A DNA stretch of 64,000 bases from an uncultured Bacteroidota bacterium (GTDB lineage: Bacteria; Bacteroidota; Bacteroidia; Bacteroidales; P3): positions 93,929-157,928 of the forward strand of contig CACXXO010000002.1 in assembly GCA_902771735.1 (NCBI GenBank), given 5' to 3'. The notes under the pieces were generated by a model. It had not been told where the DNA came from and made no database searches. It worked only from the letters and a program-made list of their open reading frames with translations. This document shows positions 10,114 through 17,874 of the stretch, one piece after another. Position numbers and translations under genes: made by a program. Numbering within the stretch: position 1 is the stretch's first letter; every line of letters starts with the position of its first letter.

Positions 10114-11034
10114 TTAGACCAAATAATCGGCCAGCACCAGTGCTGTCATGGCTTCGACGACGACAGCGGCCCGTGCCACGTGCCATTTGTCGTGTCGGCC
10201 ACCCAGGGTGATGGTCTTCAGGGTGCCGTCGTCCTTCAGGCAGTCGATGGGCTGCGCAATGCTTGCCACCGGATGGAAAGCCACGCGGAAGTCGATGGGC
10301 ATGCCATTGCTGATGCCTCCCTGGATGCCGCCGCAGTGGTTGGTCTTTGTCAGGGTTGATTCTTTATTGCTCCAGCGGTCGATATATTCGCTCCCTTTCA
10401 TCTGGGCGGCGGCAAAACCGGCACCCATCTCAAAGCCTATGGCAGAGGGAATGGTCATCATGGCCTGCGCCAGACGGGCGTTGAGTTTGTCGAAGACAGG
10501 ATTGCCAATGCCGGCGTCCACATGACTGACCACGCATCTCACCACACCACCCATGGTATCGTTTTCAGGGATGTCCTTTGGACGTTCCTCCGGACAGGCT
10601 TCAATGGTGATGTCGCCCAACAGTTGCTTGGCGATAGCGCCTGCCACCACGCGGGCTACTGTTTCGCGGGCCGAGGAGCGGCCGCCGCCGCGGTGGTCGC
10701 GGATGCCGGAACGCTGTTGCCACGTGTAGTCGGCATGCCCCGGACGGTAGCAGTCGGCCAACACGTCGTAGTCTTCCGGACGGGTGTTTTTGTTGCGGAT
10801 GCAGAAGGCTATGGGGGTGCCCAGAGTGACGCCGTCCTTGATGCCCGACAGCCATTCCACCTCGTCCTCCTCCTGCCTCGGGGCGCCGTAGCGGCGGCGT
10901 GCCAGGTCGGCGCGGATGGCCTCCATGTCAATCGTCATCTTCGACGGGCAGCCGTCTATAATGCCACCAACGGCGAGCCCGTGGGACTCGCCGAAGGTGG
11001 TCAGTTTGAATCGTGAGCCGAAAGTGTTGCTCAT
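10114..11034 (-). CDS. aroC: chorismate synthase, internally shortened form
   Basis: Makes chorismate from 5-enolpyruvylshikimate-3-phosphate using reduced FMN, the last common step of aromatic biosynthesis. Signatures: TTFGESHGLAVGGIIDG at 12-28, PGHADYTW at 98-105, RDHRGGGRSSARET at 112-125, and a C-terminal GGRHDKWHVARA. The protein has 306 residues against about 350-360 for typical family members. The difference falls mainly between AIAKQLLGD (about 140) and NDTMGGVVRCVV (about 160), where homologues carry roughly 40 more residues. The start codon overlaps the stop of the FKBP gene (TAATG), so the two are translationally coupled. Confidence 0.93.
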   Translation of the reverse strand: MSNTFGSRFKLTTFGESHGLAVGGIIDGCPSKMTIDMEAIRADLARRRYGAPRQEEDEVEWLSGIKDGVTLGTPIAFCIRNKNTRPEDYDVLADCYRPGHADYTWQQRSGIRDHRGGGRSSARETVARVVAGAIAKQLLGDITIEACPEERPKDIPENDTMGGVVRCVVSHVDAGIGNPVFDKLNARLAQAMMTIPSAIGFEMGAGFAAAQMKGSEYIDRWSNKESTLTKTNHCGGIQGGISNGMPIDFRVAFHPVASIAQPIDCLKDDGTLKTITLGGRHDKWHVARAAVVVEAMTALVLADYLV

Positions 11035-11795
11035 TATTCCTTTGGATTAATCTCCAGCAACTCCACTTCGAAGATGAGGGTCGAGCCGGCGGGGATGTTG
11101 CCCATGTCGCGGGTGCCGTAGCCCAGGTTGTAGGGCACATAGAGGATATATTTCGAACCCTCGTCCATCAGCTGCAGACCTTCGGTCCAGCCGGGGATGA
11201 CCTGGTTGAGCGGGAAGGTCAGCGGGGTGCCGCGTTCGACACTGCTGTCGAACACTTTGCCGTCGATGAGCTTGCCGGTGTAGTGCACCTTCACCCGGTC
11301 GGTGGCTGTGGGGAATTTACCGTTACCTTCTCTCAGCCGACGGTATTTCAAGCCGCTCTTGGTGGTATAGACCGACTTGTTGTTGCTGATTTCCATCATG
11401 TATTTCTCGCCTTTCTCGATGTTCTCGCGGGCGGCGGCGTTGTTGCGCAGCTCAAACTCGCGCTGGAAACGCTGGAGCAGCGGCATGGCCGTTTCGTCGC
11501 CGAAGAGGGGCTTGCCCTCGGCGCAGTCCATCATAGCTTTTCCGGCCATCTTGGCATTGATGCCCAGCTGCTGCGACTCCCAGTTCTTGTAGATGTCGCG
11601 GCCTATGGCGTAGGAGGCCGAATCGTTGAAGGTGGCAGGGGCTGCGGCCATGCGGTCGTAGGCCTCGGCCTTGGCTTTCAACTCTTTGTACTGGGCTTCA
11701 GTCATCGTGGCCTTGCCTTTCTTGATGGTCACATCCTGTGCGACAGCCGTGCCCATCAGGGCGCAGGCTGCCAGCAGAATAACAGTTTTCTTCAT
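11034..11795 (-). CDS. FKBP-type peptidyl-prolyl isomerase, exported (FkpA/Mip-like)
   Basis: A 253-residue periplasmic prolyl isomerase. Residues 1-19 are a signal peptide ending AVA-Q. Residues 20-140 are a helical dimerisation-type region as in FkpA/Mip. The FKBP domain fills residues about 150-250, with VKVHYTGKLIDGKVFDSS, GWTEGLQLMDEGSKY and YVPYNLGYG. It probably assists folding of envelope proteins. It lies 36 nt downstream of buk and overlaps the aroC start by 1 nt. Confidence 0.93.
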   Translation of the reverse strand: MKKTVILLAACALMGTAVAQDVTIKKGKATMTEAQYKELKAKAEAYDRMAAAPATFNDSASYAIGRDIYKNWESQQLGINAKMAGKAMMDCAEGKPLFGDETAMPLLQRFQREFELRNNAAARENIEKGEKYMMEISNNKSVYTTKSGLKYRRLREGNGKFPTATDRVKVHYTGKLIDGKVFDSSVERGTPLTFPLNQVIPGWTEGLQLMDEGSKYILYVPYNLGYGTRDMGNIPAGSTLIFEVELLEINPKE

Positions 11796-11831
11796 TGTCT
11801 TCTTTGACCGTTAACCAATAACCGTTAAACT

Positions 11832-12923
11832 TTATTTATATTCTTTCACCTGCACGCCGTCGAGCACTTCCTTGCCGCAGATGGCGAGAGCGAGCATCTC
11901 GTTCTCTCCCTTGTAGATTTTCACGGGGGCAATCCAACCCACGCGTTCCTCGATCATGGCCATCCAGGGTTTGCTGTAGGCGATGCCGCCGGTGAGGATG
12001 ATGGCATCCACCTTGCCCTTGACCACGGCGGCCAAACGGCTGATTTCCATCGACACCTGATAGGTGAAGGCGTCGACCAGGAGCTGGCATTTGGCGTCGC
12101 CGGCGAGGGCTTTCTTCTCCACCTCGTAGGCGTCGTTGGTGCCGAGGTAGGCCACGAAGCCGCCTTCGGCGGTGACCATCTTCTTCAGTTTGGCCTCGTC
12201 GTACTTGCCGCTGCAGGCCACCTCGATGAGCTTCGAGGCGTTGATGCTGCCGCAACGGGTGGGCGAGAAGGCACCGAGGCCGCAGAGGGCGCGGTTGACC
12301 TCCACGCAACGGCCGTGCTCGTGGACTCCCACGCTCACGCCGCCGCCCATGTGGGCGATGATGAGGTTGAGGTCCTCATAGTGCTTGCCGAGCTCGCGGG
12401 CATAGAGCTTGCCGGTCATCTTCTGGTTCAGGCAGTGCCAGATGACACCCTCGCGCGAGGGGTCGAGGTCGAACACGGGGTGACCGCTGATTTTGGCATA
12501 TTCGGGACGCTCGTCGACAATGCCGGGGTCGGCGATATAGGCGGCGTCGAGGCCAATCTCGCGGGCTATGGCGTCGCTAATCAAGGCTCCGAGGTTGCAG
12601 GCGTGCTTGCCCTGGATACCGGCGTGGCACTCCTCTTTCATCAGGTCGTTGACGCGGTAGCAGCCACTCTCGCAGGGACGGGTAAGACCGCCGCGACCCA
12701 TGACGACGGCAATCTCGTCGGTGCCCACGCCGTGACGCTTCACCATGTCGAGAATCGCAGCCTTGCGATAATCGAACTGGTCGGCTACTTCATGGAACTT
12801 CTGGATCTCCTCAATGGGGTGGGAGAGGTTCTCGGTGAATACTTCAGTCTCGCCTTCATAGATGGCGGCCTTGGTCGATGTGGCACCGGGGTTGATTACC
12901 AACGTGTACTTCTTGTTGCTCAT
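11832..12923 (-). CDS. buk: butyrate kinase
   Basis: A 363-residue acetokinase-family enzyme converting butyryl-phosphate + ADP to butyrate + ATP. N-terminal INPGATSTKAAIYEGE is the family phosphate-binding signature, and LIIAHMGGGVSVGVHEHGR and ILTGGIAYS are further conserved motifs. The usual partner, phosphate butyryltransferase (ptb), is not adjacent; the operon continues with an FKBP isomerase and aroC. Related branched-chain acyl-phosphates are possible substrates. A good -33/-7 promoter lies upstream. Confidence 0.95.
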   Translation of the reverse strand: MSNKKYTLVINPGATSTKAAIYEGETEVFTENLSHPIEEIQKFHEVADQFDYRKAAILDMVKRHGVGTDEIAVVMGRGGLTRPCESGCYRVNDLMKEECHAGIQGKHACNLGALISDAIAREIGLDAAYIADPGIVDERPEYAKISGHPVFDLDPSREGVIWHCLNQKMTGKLYARELGKHYEDLNLIIAHMGGGVSVGVHEHGRCVEVNRALCGLGAFSPTRCGSINASKLIEVACSGKYDEAKLKKMVTAEGGFVAYLGTNDAYEVEKKALAGDAKCQLLVDAFTYQVSMEISRLAAVVKGKVDAIILTGGIAYSKPWMAMIEERVGWIAPVKIYKGENEMLALAICGKEVLDGVQVKEYK

Positions 12924-12964
12924 AATTATTTTTGTATTATATTATTATATTCTTTTACGAGGTG

Positions 12965-12996
12965 CAAAATTATAAAAAAAAATTGGTATTACCAAA
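12965..12996 (-). promoter_or_regulatory. promoter of the buk operon with an overlapping dyad
   Basis: On the minus strand, TTTG (12993-12996) and TAATTTTG (12965-12972) are separated by 20 nt, matching the Bacteroidota -33/-7 pattern. The dyad TTGGTATTACCAA at 12983-12995 overlaps the -33 element and could be an operator. Positions fit; regulation is a guess. Confidence 0.65.
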
Positions 12997-13054
12997 ACTT
13001 TTTTTTAACAAATGTTAGCAAATATATATAACCTTCTGACACACAAGGTACAAA

Positions 13055-13136
13055 CTACCTATCATCACCCTACCAACGCCCTACCAACTCCTACCGTGGT
13101 AGGAGTTGGTAGGGCGTTGGTAGGTACTTGGTAGGG
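13055..13136. repeat. palindromic 11-nt-unit repeat, copy A
   Basis: Left arm units CTATCATCACC, CTACCAACGCC, CTACCAACTCC; centre TACC-GT-GGTA at 13091-13100; right arm units GGAGTTGGTAG, GGCGTTGGTAG, GTACTTGGTAG. The inner two units of each arm are perfect complements. It lies in the 336-nt gap 12924-13259, which otherwise holds the buk promoter and a terminator and no gene. Four more copies occur in the window. Confidence 0.92.
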
Positions 13137-13186
13137 GGTAGAGGCCTACTCTCCAGTTACCCGTCGCTTCCTATCCCGGACGGCAT

Positions 13187-13220
13187 AAAAAAAAGGGGGC
13201 AGCCATCACATGGCCGCCCC
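13187..13220 (-). terminator. intrinsic terminator after the 75-residue lipoprotein gene
   Basis: On the minus strand GGGGCGGCCAT pairs with ATGGCTGCCCC (one G-U pair) around a 3-nt loop, followed by eight T. It ends the small-lipoprotein transcript running leftward from 13713. Confidence 0.85.
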
Positions 13221-13259
13221 GATTCACATAAAAATGGGTTTTATGTTATAACTTTAGCC

Positions 13260-13487
13260 TTAGTTCCAGGGTGTTCTTTTCAGCTCTTCCACGAGTTCGT
13301 CGTTGTCCTCTTCGAGGCAGTCTACATAGGTTTTGAGGCTTGTCAGTTCGAACTGCAGCGAGTCGTTGAGGGCTTCGAGGTGCTGCTTCTCCGACAGCAA
13401 TGCGTTGTATTCCGTCCGCGAGACGGTGGAGTTGTCGCAAGCGAGGAAAAGTATTGCCAAGGGCAGGTATTTGATTAATCGTTTCAT
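13260..13487 (-). CDS. small lipoprotein with a coiled coil
   Basis: 75 residues: signal peptide with lipobox FLAC (cysteine 17), then an almost entirely helical, acidic segment with a heptad pattern (LLSEKQHLEALNDSLQF). It resembles Lpp-style small envelope lipoproteins only in architecture. It follows another small lipoprotein gene by 4 nt and is followed by a good terminator. Not assigned to a family. Confidence 0.65.
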   Translation of the reverse strand: MKRLIKYLPLAILFLACDNSTVSRTEYNALLSEKQHLEALNDSLQFELTSLKTYVDCLEEDNDELVEELKRTPWN

Positions 13488-13491
13488 AGTG

Positions 13492-13713
13492 TTAGTTCTT
13501 TATTTTTTTAGAGACGGGGCAGGCCCACGTCTCTACAGGGGTTTCGGCGGTGATGCAGTTACCCGGACTTTTCTCCCAGAAGTTATTCGTGCTGTCATCC
13601 GTCCACGTGGGATGTGGCTCGAACCCCTCATCCGTCCGCTCTTCTCTCTGTTTGCTGCAGGAGAGAAGGAGTGCCATCAGGGTTACGATGGGAATTGCAA
13701 TGTTTTTTTTCAT
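13492..13713 (-). CDS. small lipoprotein, unknown
   Basis: 73 residues with a signal peptide and lipobox LLLSC (cysteine 19), then a charged and proline-containing tail with two more cysteines (GNCITAE and TWACPVS). It is upstream of and probably co-transcribed with the 75-residue lipoprotein. No family recognised. The large nested inverted repeat 13741-13873 lies in its leader region. Confidence 0.6.
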   Translation of the reverse strand: MKKNIAIPIVTLMALLLSCSKQREERTDEGFEPHPTWTDDSTNNFWEKSPGNCITAETPVETWACPVSKKIKN

Positions 13714-13740
13714 ATTTGCTTTTAATAAACAGATAAAAGA

Positions 13741-13873
13741 AATCCGTGATACTTTCTGTTGTGTACGGAGGTTCTCGACTACCTACTATCACATACAAGA
13801 AAGCACACGGATTTACCGCGTGCGTTCTGCTTTCTTGAGTGATAGTAAAGAAATTGTCGAGATTTCCGTACAC
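13741..13873. repeat. long nested imperfect inverted repeat
   Basis: Outer arms GTGTACGGA (13761-13769) with TCCGTACAC (13865-13873); next TCTCGAC with GTCGAGA; next ACTATCAC (13785-13792) with GTGATAGT (13839-13846); next CAAGAAAGC (13796-13804) with GCTTTCTTG (13829-13837); loop stem CACACGG with CCGCGTG. Just outside, AATCCGTG (13741-13748) can instead pair with CACGGATT (13806-13813), giving a competing fold. It lies between the chrA pair and the small lipoprotein genes. Candidate leader RNA, attenuator or mobile-element remnant. Confidence 0.8.
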
Positions 13874-13993
13874 CTTGAAAAGCAAAAAACGCTTCTATAT
13901 TATATATTTATCTCTATTTATTTCTCTGTTTTATGATTACTGTTAAGTTGTTTTCAAATTGCAAAGATACGCATAAAATCCGGTTCCGCCAAA

Positions 13994-14581
13994 TTAATAG
14001 ATCAAGAACCCCACCAGGCCGGAGAGGAGGATGAGGAGGATGGGGGAGGCCTTCTTCCTGAGGGAGAGGAAGAAGACGGCGGCGAAGATGATCACGTTGA
14101 AAATGGACAGTTGAAGATTGAAGATGGTGACGGTGCCTGTTGGGGTGGGAGAGAACGCCGTGGGTACGAGCGACAGGGCGGCAGCGGCGATGAGGCCGAT
14201 GACGGTGAGGCGGAGGCCTTTGAAGATGGTGTCGAAGGGAGCCTGGTCTTTGTGTTTGAGGAGCCAGCGGCCGACGATGAGGATGAGCGTCAGGGGCAGG
14301 ATGAGGACGGCGAGGGAAGCCACGACGGCACCTGCGACGGCAACGACGGTGGGATAGCCCTCGGCGATGACGGCGGAGTAGCCGGCATAGGTAGCGGTGT
14401 TGATGCCCACGGGGCCGGGGGTAATCTGGCTGATGGCCAGAATGTCGGCGAATTCCTGCGTGGTGAGCCACGCGTGGTGGTCGACGACGGCGCTCTGGAT
14501 GAGGGCTATCATCGAGTAGCCTCCGCCGAAGGTGAAGAGGCCGATGATGAGGAACGTGTAGAAAAGTTCAAAAAGAATCAT
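13994..14581 (-). CDS. chromate/anion transporter half-subunit (ChrA family), second of pair
   Basis: A 195-residue membrane protein, one half of a split ChrA (CHR family) transporter. The N-terminal motif FGGGYSMIALIQSAVVDHHAWL and the QITPGPVGINTATYAGY segment are family signatures. Several hydrophobic helices follow. Residues near IFNLQLSIFN are encoded by an AT-rich repeat-like stretch (14098-14130) and look inserted before the last helix. It lies 30 nt downstream of the other half; the spacer is a TTTAAGGTTTAA direct repeat. Chromate export is the family name; the real substrate is unknown. Confidence 0.87.
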   Translation of the reverse strand: MILFELFYTFLIIGLFTFGGGYSMIALIQSAVVDHHAWLTTQEFADILAISQITPGPVGINTATYAGYSAVIAEGYPTVVAVAGAVVASLAVLILPLTLILIVGRWLLKHKDQAPFDTIFKGLRLTVIGLIAAAALSLVPTAFSPTPTGTVTIFNLQLSIFNVIIFAAVFFLSLRKKASPILLILLSGLVGFLIY

Positions 14582-14584
14582 TTA

Positions 14585-14630
14585 GGGTTTAAAGATAAAA
14601 AGGTTTAAGGTTTAAAGTTTAAGGTTTAAC
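14585..14630. repeat. TTTAAGG-type direct repeats between chrA halves
   Basis: Tandem copies of GGTTTAA/AGTTTAA fill the gap. The same short repeat appears between truA and prmA (17020-17042), in the pyrB-pyrI gap (40726-40742) and between der and the DUF5723 gene (56239-56258). Confidence 0.75.
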
Positions 14631-15190
14631 TGGTTCGGGCCGTTTTCTTTGGCGGTTTTGTCGATTAACTTGGAATAAGTCCATCCGGCGGCGAGGGCGA
14701 TGAGGATGACGAGGACGGGACTGATGCCGAGGAGCCAGATGAGGAGGGCGGCGAGAAGGGGTATCCATACGGTGCGGAGGGTGACGCCGGCTTTGCGTGC
14801 CAGGTTGAACACGGGTGCGGCGATGAGTGCCACGACGGCGGGACGGATGCCCATGAAGATGTGCTGCACGGCGGGGATGTCCTTGAAACGGCTGAAGAGG
14901 GCGGCAATGAGGATGATGAAGAGGATGGGCATCAGTATGTTGCCGAGCACGGCAACGAGTGCGCCCTTCACTCCGCGGAGGCGCTGGCCCACGATGGCGG
15001 CGATGTTTGCCGCGAGAATGCCGGGCATGGTCTGCGACAGGGCGATGGCGTCGAGCATCTCGGTGTCGGAAAGCCAGTGGCGCCGCCCCACGACCTCGCG
15101 CTGGATGAGCGGTATCATGGCATAGCCGCCACCGATGGTGAAGGTGCCGATTTTAAAAAAAGTTACAAACAGTTCGCAATATTTTGCCAT
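14612..15190 (-). CDS. chromate/anion transporter half-subunit (ChrA family), first of pair
   Basis: 192 residues from ATG 15190 (an in-frame TTG at 15214 is less likely). Motifs TIGGGYAMIPLIQREVV and ALSQTMPGILAANIAAIVG mark the CHR family, followed by hydrophobic helices. Together with the next gene it should form the two-chain version of ChrA in the inner membrane. It is transcribed divergently from terC. Confidence 0.88.
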   Translation of the reverse strand: MAKYCELFVTFFKIGTFTIGGGYAMIPLIQREVVGRRHWLSDTEMLDAIALSQTMPGILAANIAAIVGQRLRGVKGALVAVLGNILMPILFIILIAALFSRFKDIPAVQHIFMGIRPAVVALIAAPVFNLARKAGVTLRTVWIPLLAALLIWLLGISPVLVILIALAAGWTYSKLIDKTAKENGPNQLNLKL

Positions 15191-15223
15191 TGTTGTCGTT
15201 ATAGGAGAATTCAAAGGTCTGAA

Positions 15224-15292
15224 AGTCTAAAGGCTCAAAAGTCTTAATGTTTTTGATTGCCTCCGGCTTTTTGACTTTTAGGCATTTAGACT
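15224..15292. repeat. imperfect inverted repeat in the chrA/terC divergent gap
   Basis: AGTCTAAA (15224-15231) and AAAAGTC (15237-15243) pair with GACTTTT (15273-15279) and TTTAGACT (15285-15292). It lies in a 136-nt gap between divergent genes and resembles AT-rich filler repeats of Bacteroidota. Confidence 0.65.
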
Positions 15293-15326
15293 CCAAAATA
15301 ACGACAACTAAACAATATTATTGTAT

Positions 15327-16280
15327 ATGAATGGATTGTTTTTCGGAATGTTCATGGTCTTTGTGGTCGTCATGCTGATGCTCGACCTCTTTGTGTTCCA
15401 CAAGAAGGACAAGGTGGTAAAGGTGAAGGAGGCGGCTATATGGACCGGAATCTGGGTGGGGCTGGCGATGGCTTTCGCAGTATTGGTTTATTTCTTCGGC
15501 GACTGGATGATGCCCCCCGCTGAGGGTGTGACCGACCTGGCGGCCTATCGCGGCGAGATGGTCCAGGAGTTCCTCGCGGGCTATTTCCTGGAGGAGAGCC
15601 TTTCGATTGACAATATCTTCGTGATGATAATGATTTTCGTCAGTTTCGGCATCAAGAAAGAATACTACCACCGTGTACTTTTCTGGGGCATTTTCGGAGC
15701 CATCGTGCTGAGATTCATCTTCATCTTCGCCCTGGCAGGCCTGATTAGCAAGTTCGCATGGCTGCTGGCGGTGTTTGGTGGCATACTCATCTACAGCGGT
15801 GTGAAAATGTTTCTCGACAAAGGCGACGAGCAGATCGAGACTGAGAATCATCCTGTGGTGCGTTTCGCATCGAAGCATTTCCCCGTTGCTCGCGAGAACC
15901 ACGGCCACGATTTCTTCTACATGGGCAAGATGACACCGTTGTTCCTGGTCCTGTTGGTGATTGAGTTCTCGGACATCATCTTCGCCGTCGACTCCATCCC
16001 GGCCGTCTTCTCGGTGACCAAGAATCCGGTGATTGTCTATACCTCCAACATCTTTGCCATCATGGGATTGCGCTCGCTGTTCTTCCTGTTGAGCGACGTG
16101 GCCGACCGTTTCTGGCTGCTGCATTATGGCTTGGGTGTGTTGCTGGTGTTCATCGGCGTGAAGATGATTGGTGGCGAGATTTTTGGCTGGCATATCCCGA
16201 CACTGGTCTCGCTGGCCGTTATCCTGGGTATCCTGGTGGTGAGTGTTGTCTTTTCGATGTTGATTAAAAAGCGTGCCTGA
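15327..16280 (+). CDS. TerC/Alx family integral membrane protein
   Basis: 317 residues from ATG 15327 (TTG two codons earlier rejected). Multi-pass membrane protein of the TerC family, with the acidic signatures SIDNIFVMIMIFVSF and IEFSDIIFAVDSIPAVFSV that place aspartates in the membrane. Relatives (Alx, MeeF/MeeY) export manganese, and older names refer to tellurite. It ends 6 nt before truA, so the two are probably co-transcribed. Confidence 0.93.
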   Translation: MNGLFFGMFMVFVVVMLMLDLFVFHKKDKVVKVKEAAIWTGIWVGLAMAFAVLVYFFGDWMMPPAEGVTDLAAYRGEMVQEFLAGYFLEESLSIDNIFVMIMIFVSFGIKKEYYHRVLFWGIFGAIVLRFIFIFALAGLISKFAWLLAVFGGILIYSGVKMFLDKGDEQIETENHPVVRFASKHFPVARENHGHDFFYMGKMTPLFLVLLVIEFSDIIFAVDSIPAVFSVTKNPVIVYTSNIFAIMGLRSLFFLLSDVADRFWLLHYGLGVLLVFIGVKMIGGEIFGWHIPTLVSLAVILGILVVSVVFSMLIKKRA

Positions 16281-16286
16281 TCCGCC

Positions 16287-17030
16287 ATGGGGCGCTATTT
16301 CATACATCTGGCCTACAACGGGGCTGCCTACAACGGCTGGCAAACACAGCCGGGGCTGCCCACGGTGCAGCTGACGCTCGAGGAGGCTTTGTCGACGCTG
16401 CTCCGGCAGAAGATTGCGGTCGTCGGCTGCGGCAGGACCGACACCGGCGTCCATGCGAGCGATTTCTATGCCCATTTCGACGCCGAGCCTTTCGACTGCA
16501 AGCATCTTGTTTTCAAACTCAACAATTACCTTCCTCCCGATATCGCCATTTTCGACATCTATCCTGTGGCCGACAACGCACATGCACGGTTCGACGCCGT
16601 TGCTCGCACGTATCAATATCATGTAAGCGACCGTCGCCTGCCGTTTCATCAGGGACAATACTGTCGCATCTACTACCGTCCCGACATGGAAAAGATGAAC
16701 GAGGCGGCGCAGGTGTTGATGGAATATGAAGACTTTACGAGTTTCGCCAAGTTGCATACACAAGTGAAGACAAATATCTGCCACCTGACAGAGGCACACT
16801 GGGACGCAGTGGGGGAGGAGTTGGTGTTTACCATCAGGAGCAACCGTTTCCTGAGAAATATGGTGCGCTCGGTGACGGGCACCCTGCTCGATGTGGGAAG
16901 AGGAAAGTTGACCATCAGCGGCCTGAGAGACATCGTCGAACAGAAGAACCGCTGTGCCGCCGGCGTGAGTATGCCGGCATGCGGTTTGTTTTTGACAAAA
17001 GTGGAATACCCAGCCACCTTAAAACCTTAA
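16287..17030 (+). CDS. truA: tRNA pseudouridine(38-40) synthase
   Basis: A 247-residue enzyme that isomerises uridines 38-40 of the tRNA anticodon arm. The catalytic aspartate is D52 in CGRTDTGVHASDFYAHFD, and the C-terminal FLRNMVRSVTGTLLDVG is the second family signature. Full length. It is followed after a TTTAAGG-type spacer by prmA. Confidence 0.97.
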   Translation: MGRYFIHLAYNGAAYNGWQTQPGLPTVQLTLEEALSTLLRQKIAVVGCGRTDTGVHASDFYAHFDAEPFDCKHLVFKLNNYLPPDIAIFDIYPVADNAHARFDAVARTYQYHVSDRRLPFHQGQYCRIYYRPDMEKMNEAAQVLMEYEDFTSFAKLHTQVKTNICHLTEAHWDAVGEELVFTIRSNRFLRNMVRSVTGTLLDVGRGKLTISGLRDIVEQKNRCAAGVSMPACGLFLTKVEYPATLKP

Positions 17031-17043
17031 ACCTTAAACCAGA

Positions 17044-17874
17044 ATGAAATACATTGAAGTAACATTTACAATGGACGACACCAGTCTGTTCCGCGACATA
17101 CTGGTCGACACGTTGGGCAACGAAGGCCCCTACGAGAGTTTTGTCGAGACCAAGGACGGGGTGAAGGCCTATGTCCCCGCAAACCAATATGACAAGCATT
17201 TCCTCGAGGTGACGGTGGAGACCTTCCCCGTGCCGCTGAAATATAAGGTCGAGGAGATGGAGGACAAGAACTGGAATGAGGAATGGGAAAAGGGCCATCA
17301 AGCCGTCCTCGTGGAATACAACGGCGGCAGCGTATGGGTACGTGCACCGTTCCATCCCCATCGCACGGATGTCGACTACGAGCTGATTATTGAGCCTAAG
17401 ATGAGCTTCGGCACCGCCCATCACCCCACCACCTATATGATGCTCAGCTATGTGGCCGAGCTCGATATGGTGGGCCGCCGTGTGCTCGACATGGGCTGCG
17501 GCACTGCGGTGCTTGGCATTCTCGCCAAGATGCGTGGCGCCGACTATGTGGAAGGCGTCGACATCGATGAATGGGCCTTCAATAATGCTCGTGAGAATGC
17601 CTCTGCCAACAACGTGGATATCACTCTGAAACTGGGCGATGCCGGCACGCTGCAGGGCAATTTTGATATTATCATCGCCAATATCAACCGCAATATCCTC
17701 CTTGCCGACATGGAACGTTACGCTGCCGTGCTCAACGTCGGTGGCACCCTACTGCTCAGTGGCTTTTACGAGGCCGACGAGGGTGTCCTCATCGCTCGCG
17801 CCAATGAGCTGGGCATGACCCTGAAAAGCAAGAAAAACCGCGACGGCTGGAGCGCTTTACAATTGATGAAATGA
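17044..17874 (+). CDS. prmA: ribosomal protein L11 methyltransferase
   Basis: 276 residues. The N-terminal 90 residues form the substrate-recognition domain and the C-terminal part is a class I SAM methyltransferase. The SAM loop VLDMGCGTAVLGILA is at 147-161, FGTAHHPTT (122-130) matches the FGTGxHxTT signature, and IIANINRNILL is the catalytic-site segment. It overlaps the topB start by 4 nt (ATGA). Confidence 0.96.
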   Translation: MKYIEVTFTMDDTSLFRDILVDTLGNEGPYESFVETKDGVKAYVPANQYDKHFLEVTVETFPVPLKYKVEEMEDKNWNEEWEKGHQAVLVEYNGGSVWVRAPFHPHRTDVDYELIIEPKMSFGTAHHPTTYMMLSYVAELDMVGRRVLDMGCGTAVLGILAKMRGADYVEGVDIDEWAFNNARENASANNVDITLKLGDAGTLQGNFDIIIANINRNILLADMERYAAVLNVGGTLLLSGFYEADEGVLIARANELGMTLKSKKNRDGWSALQLMK

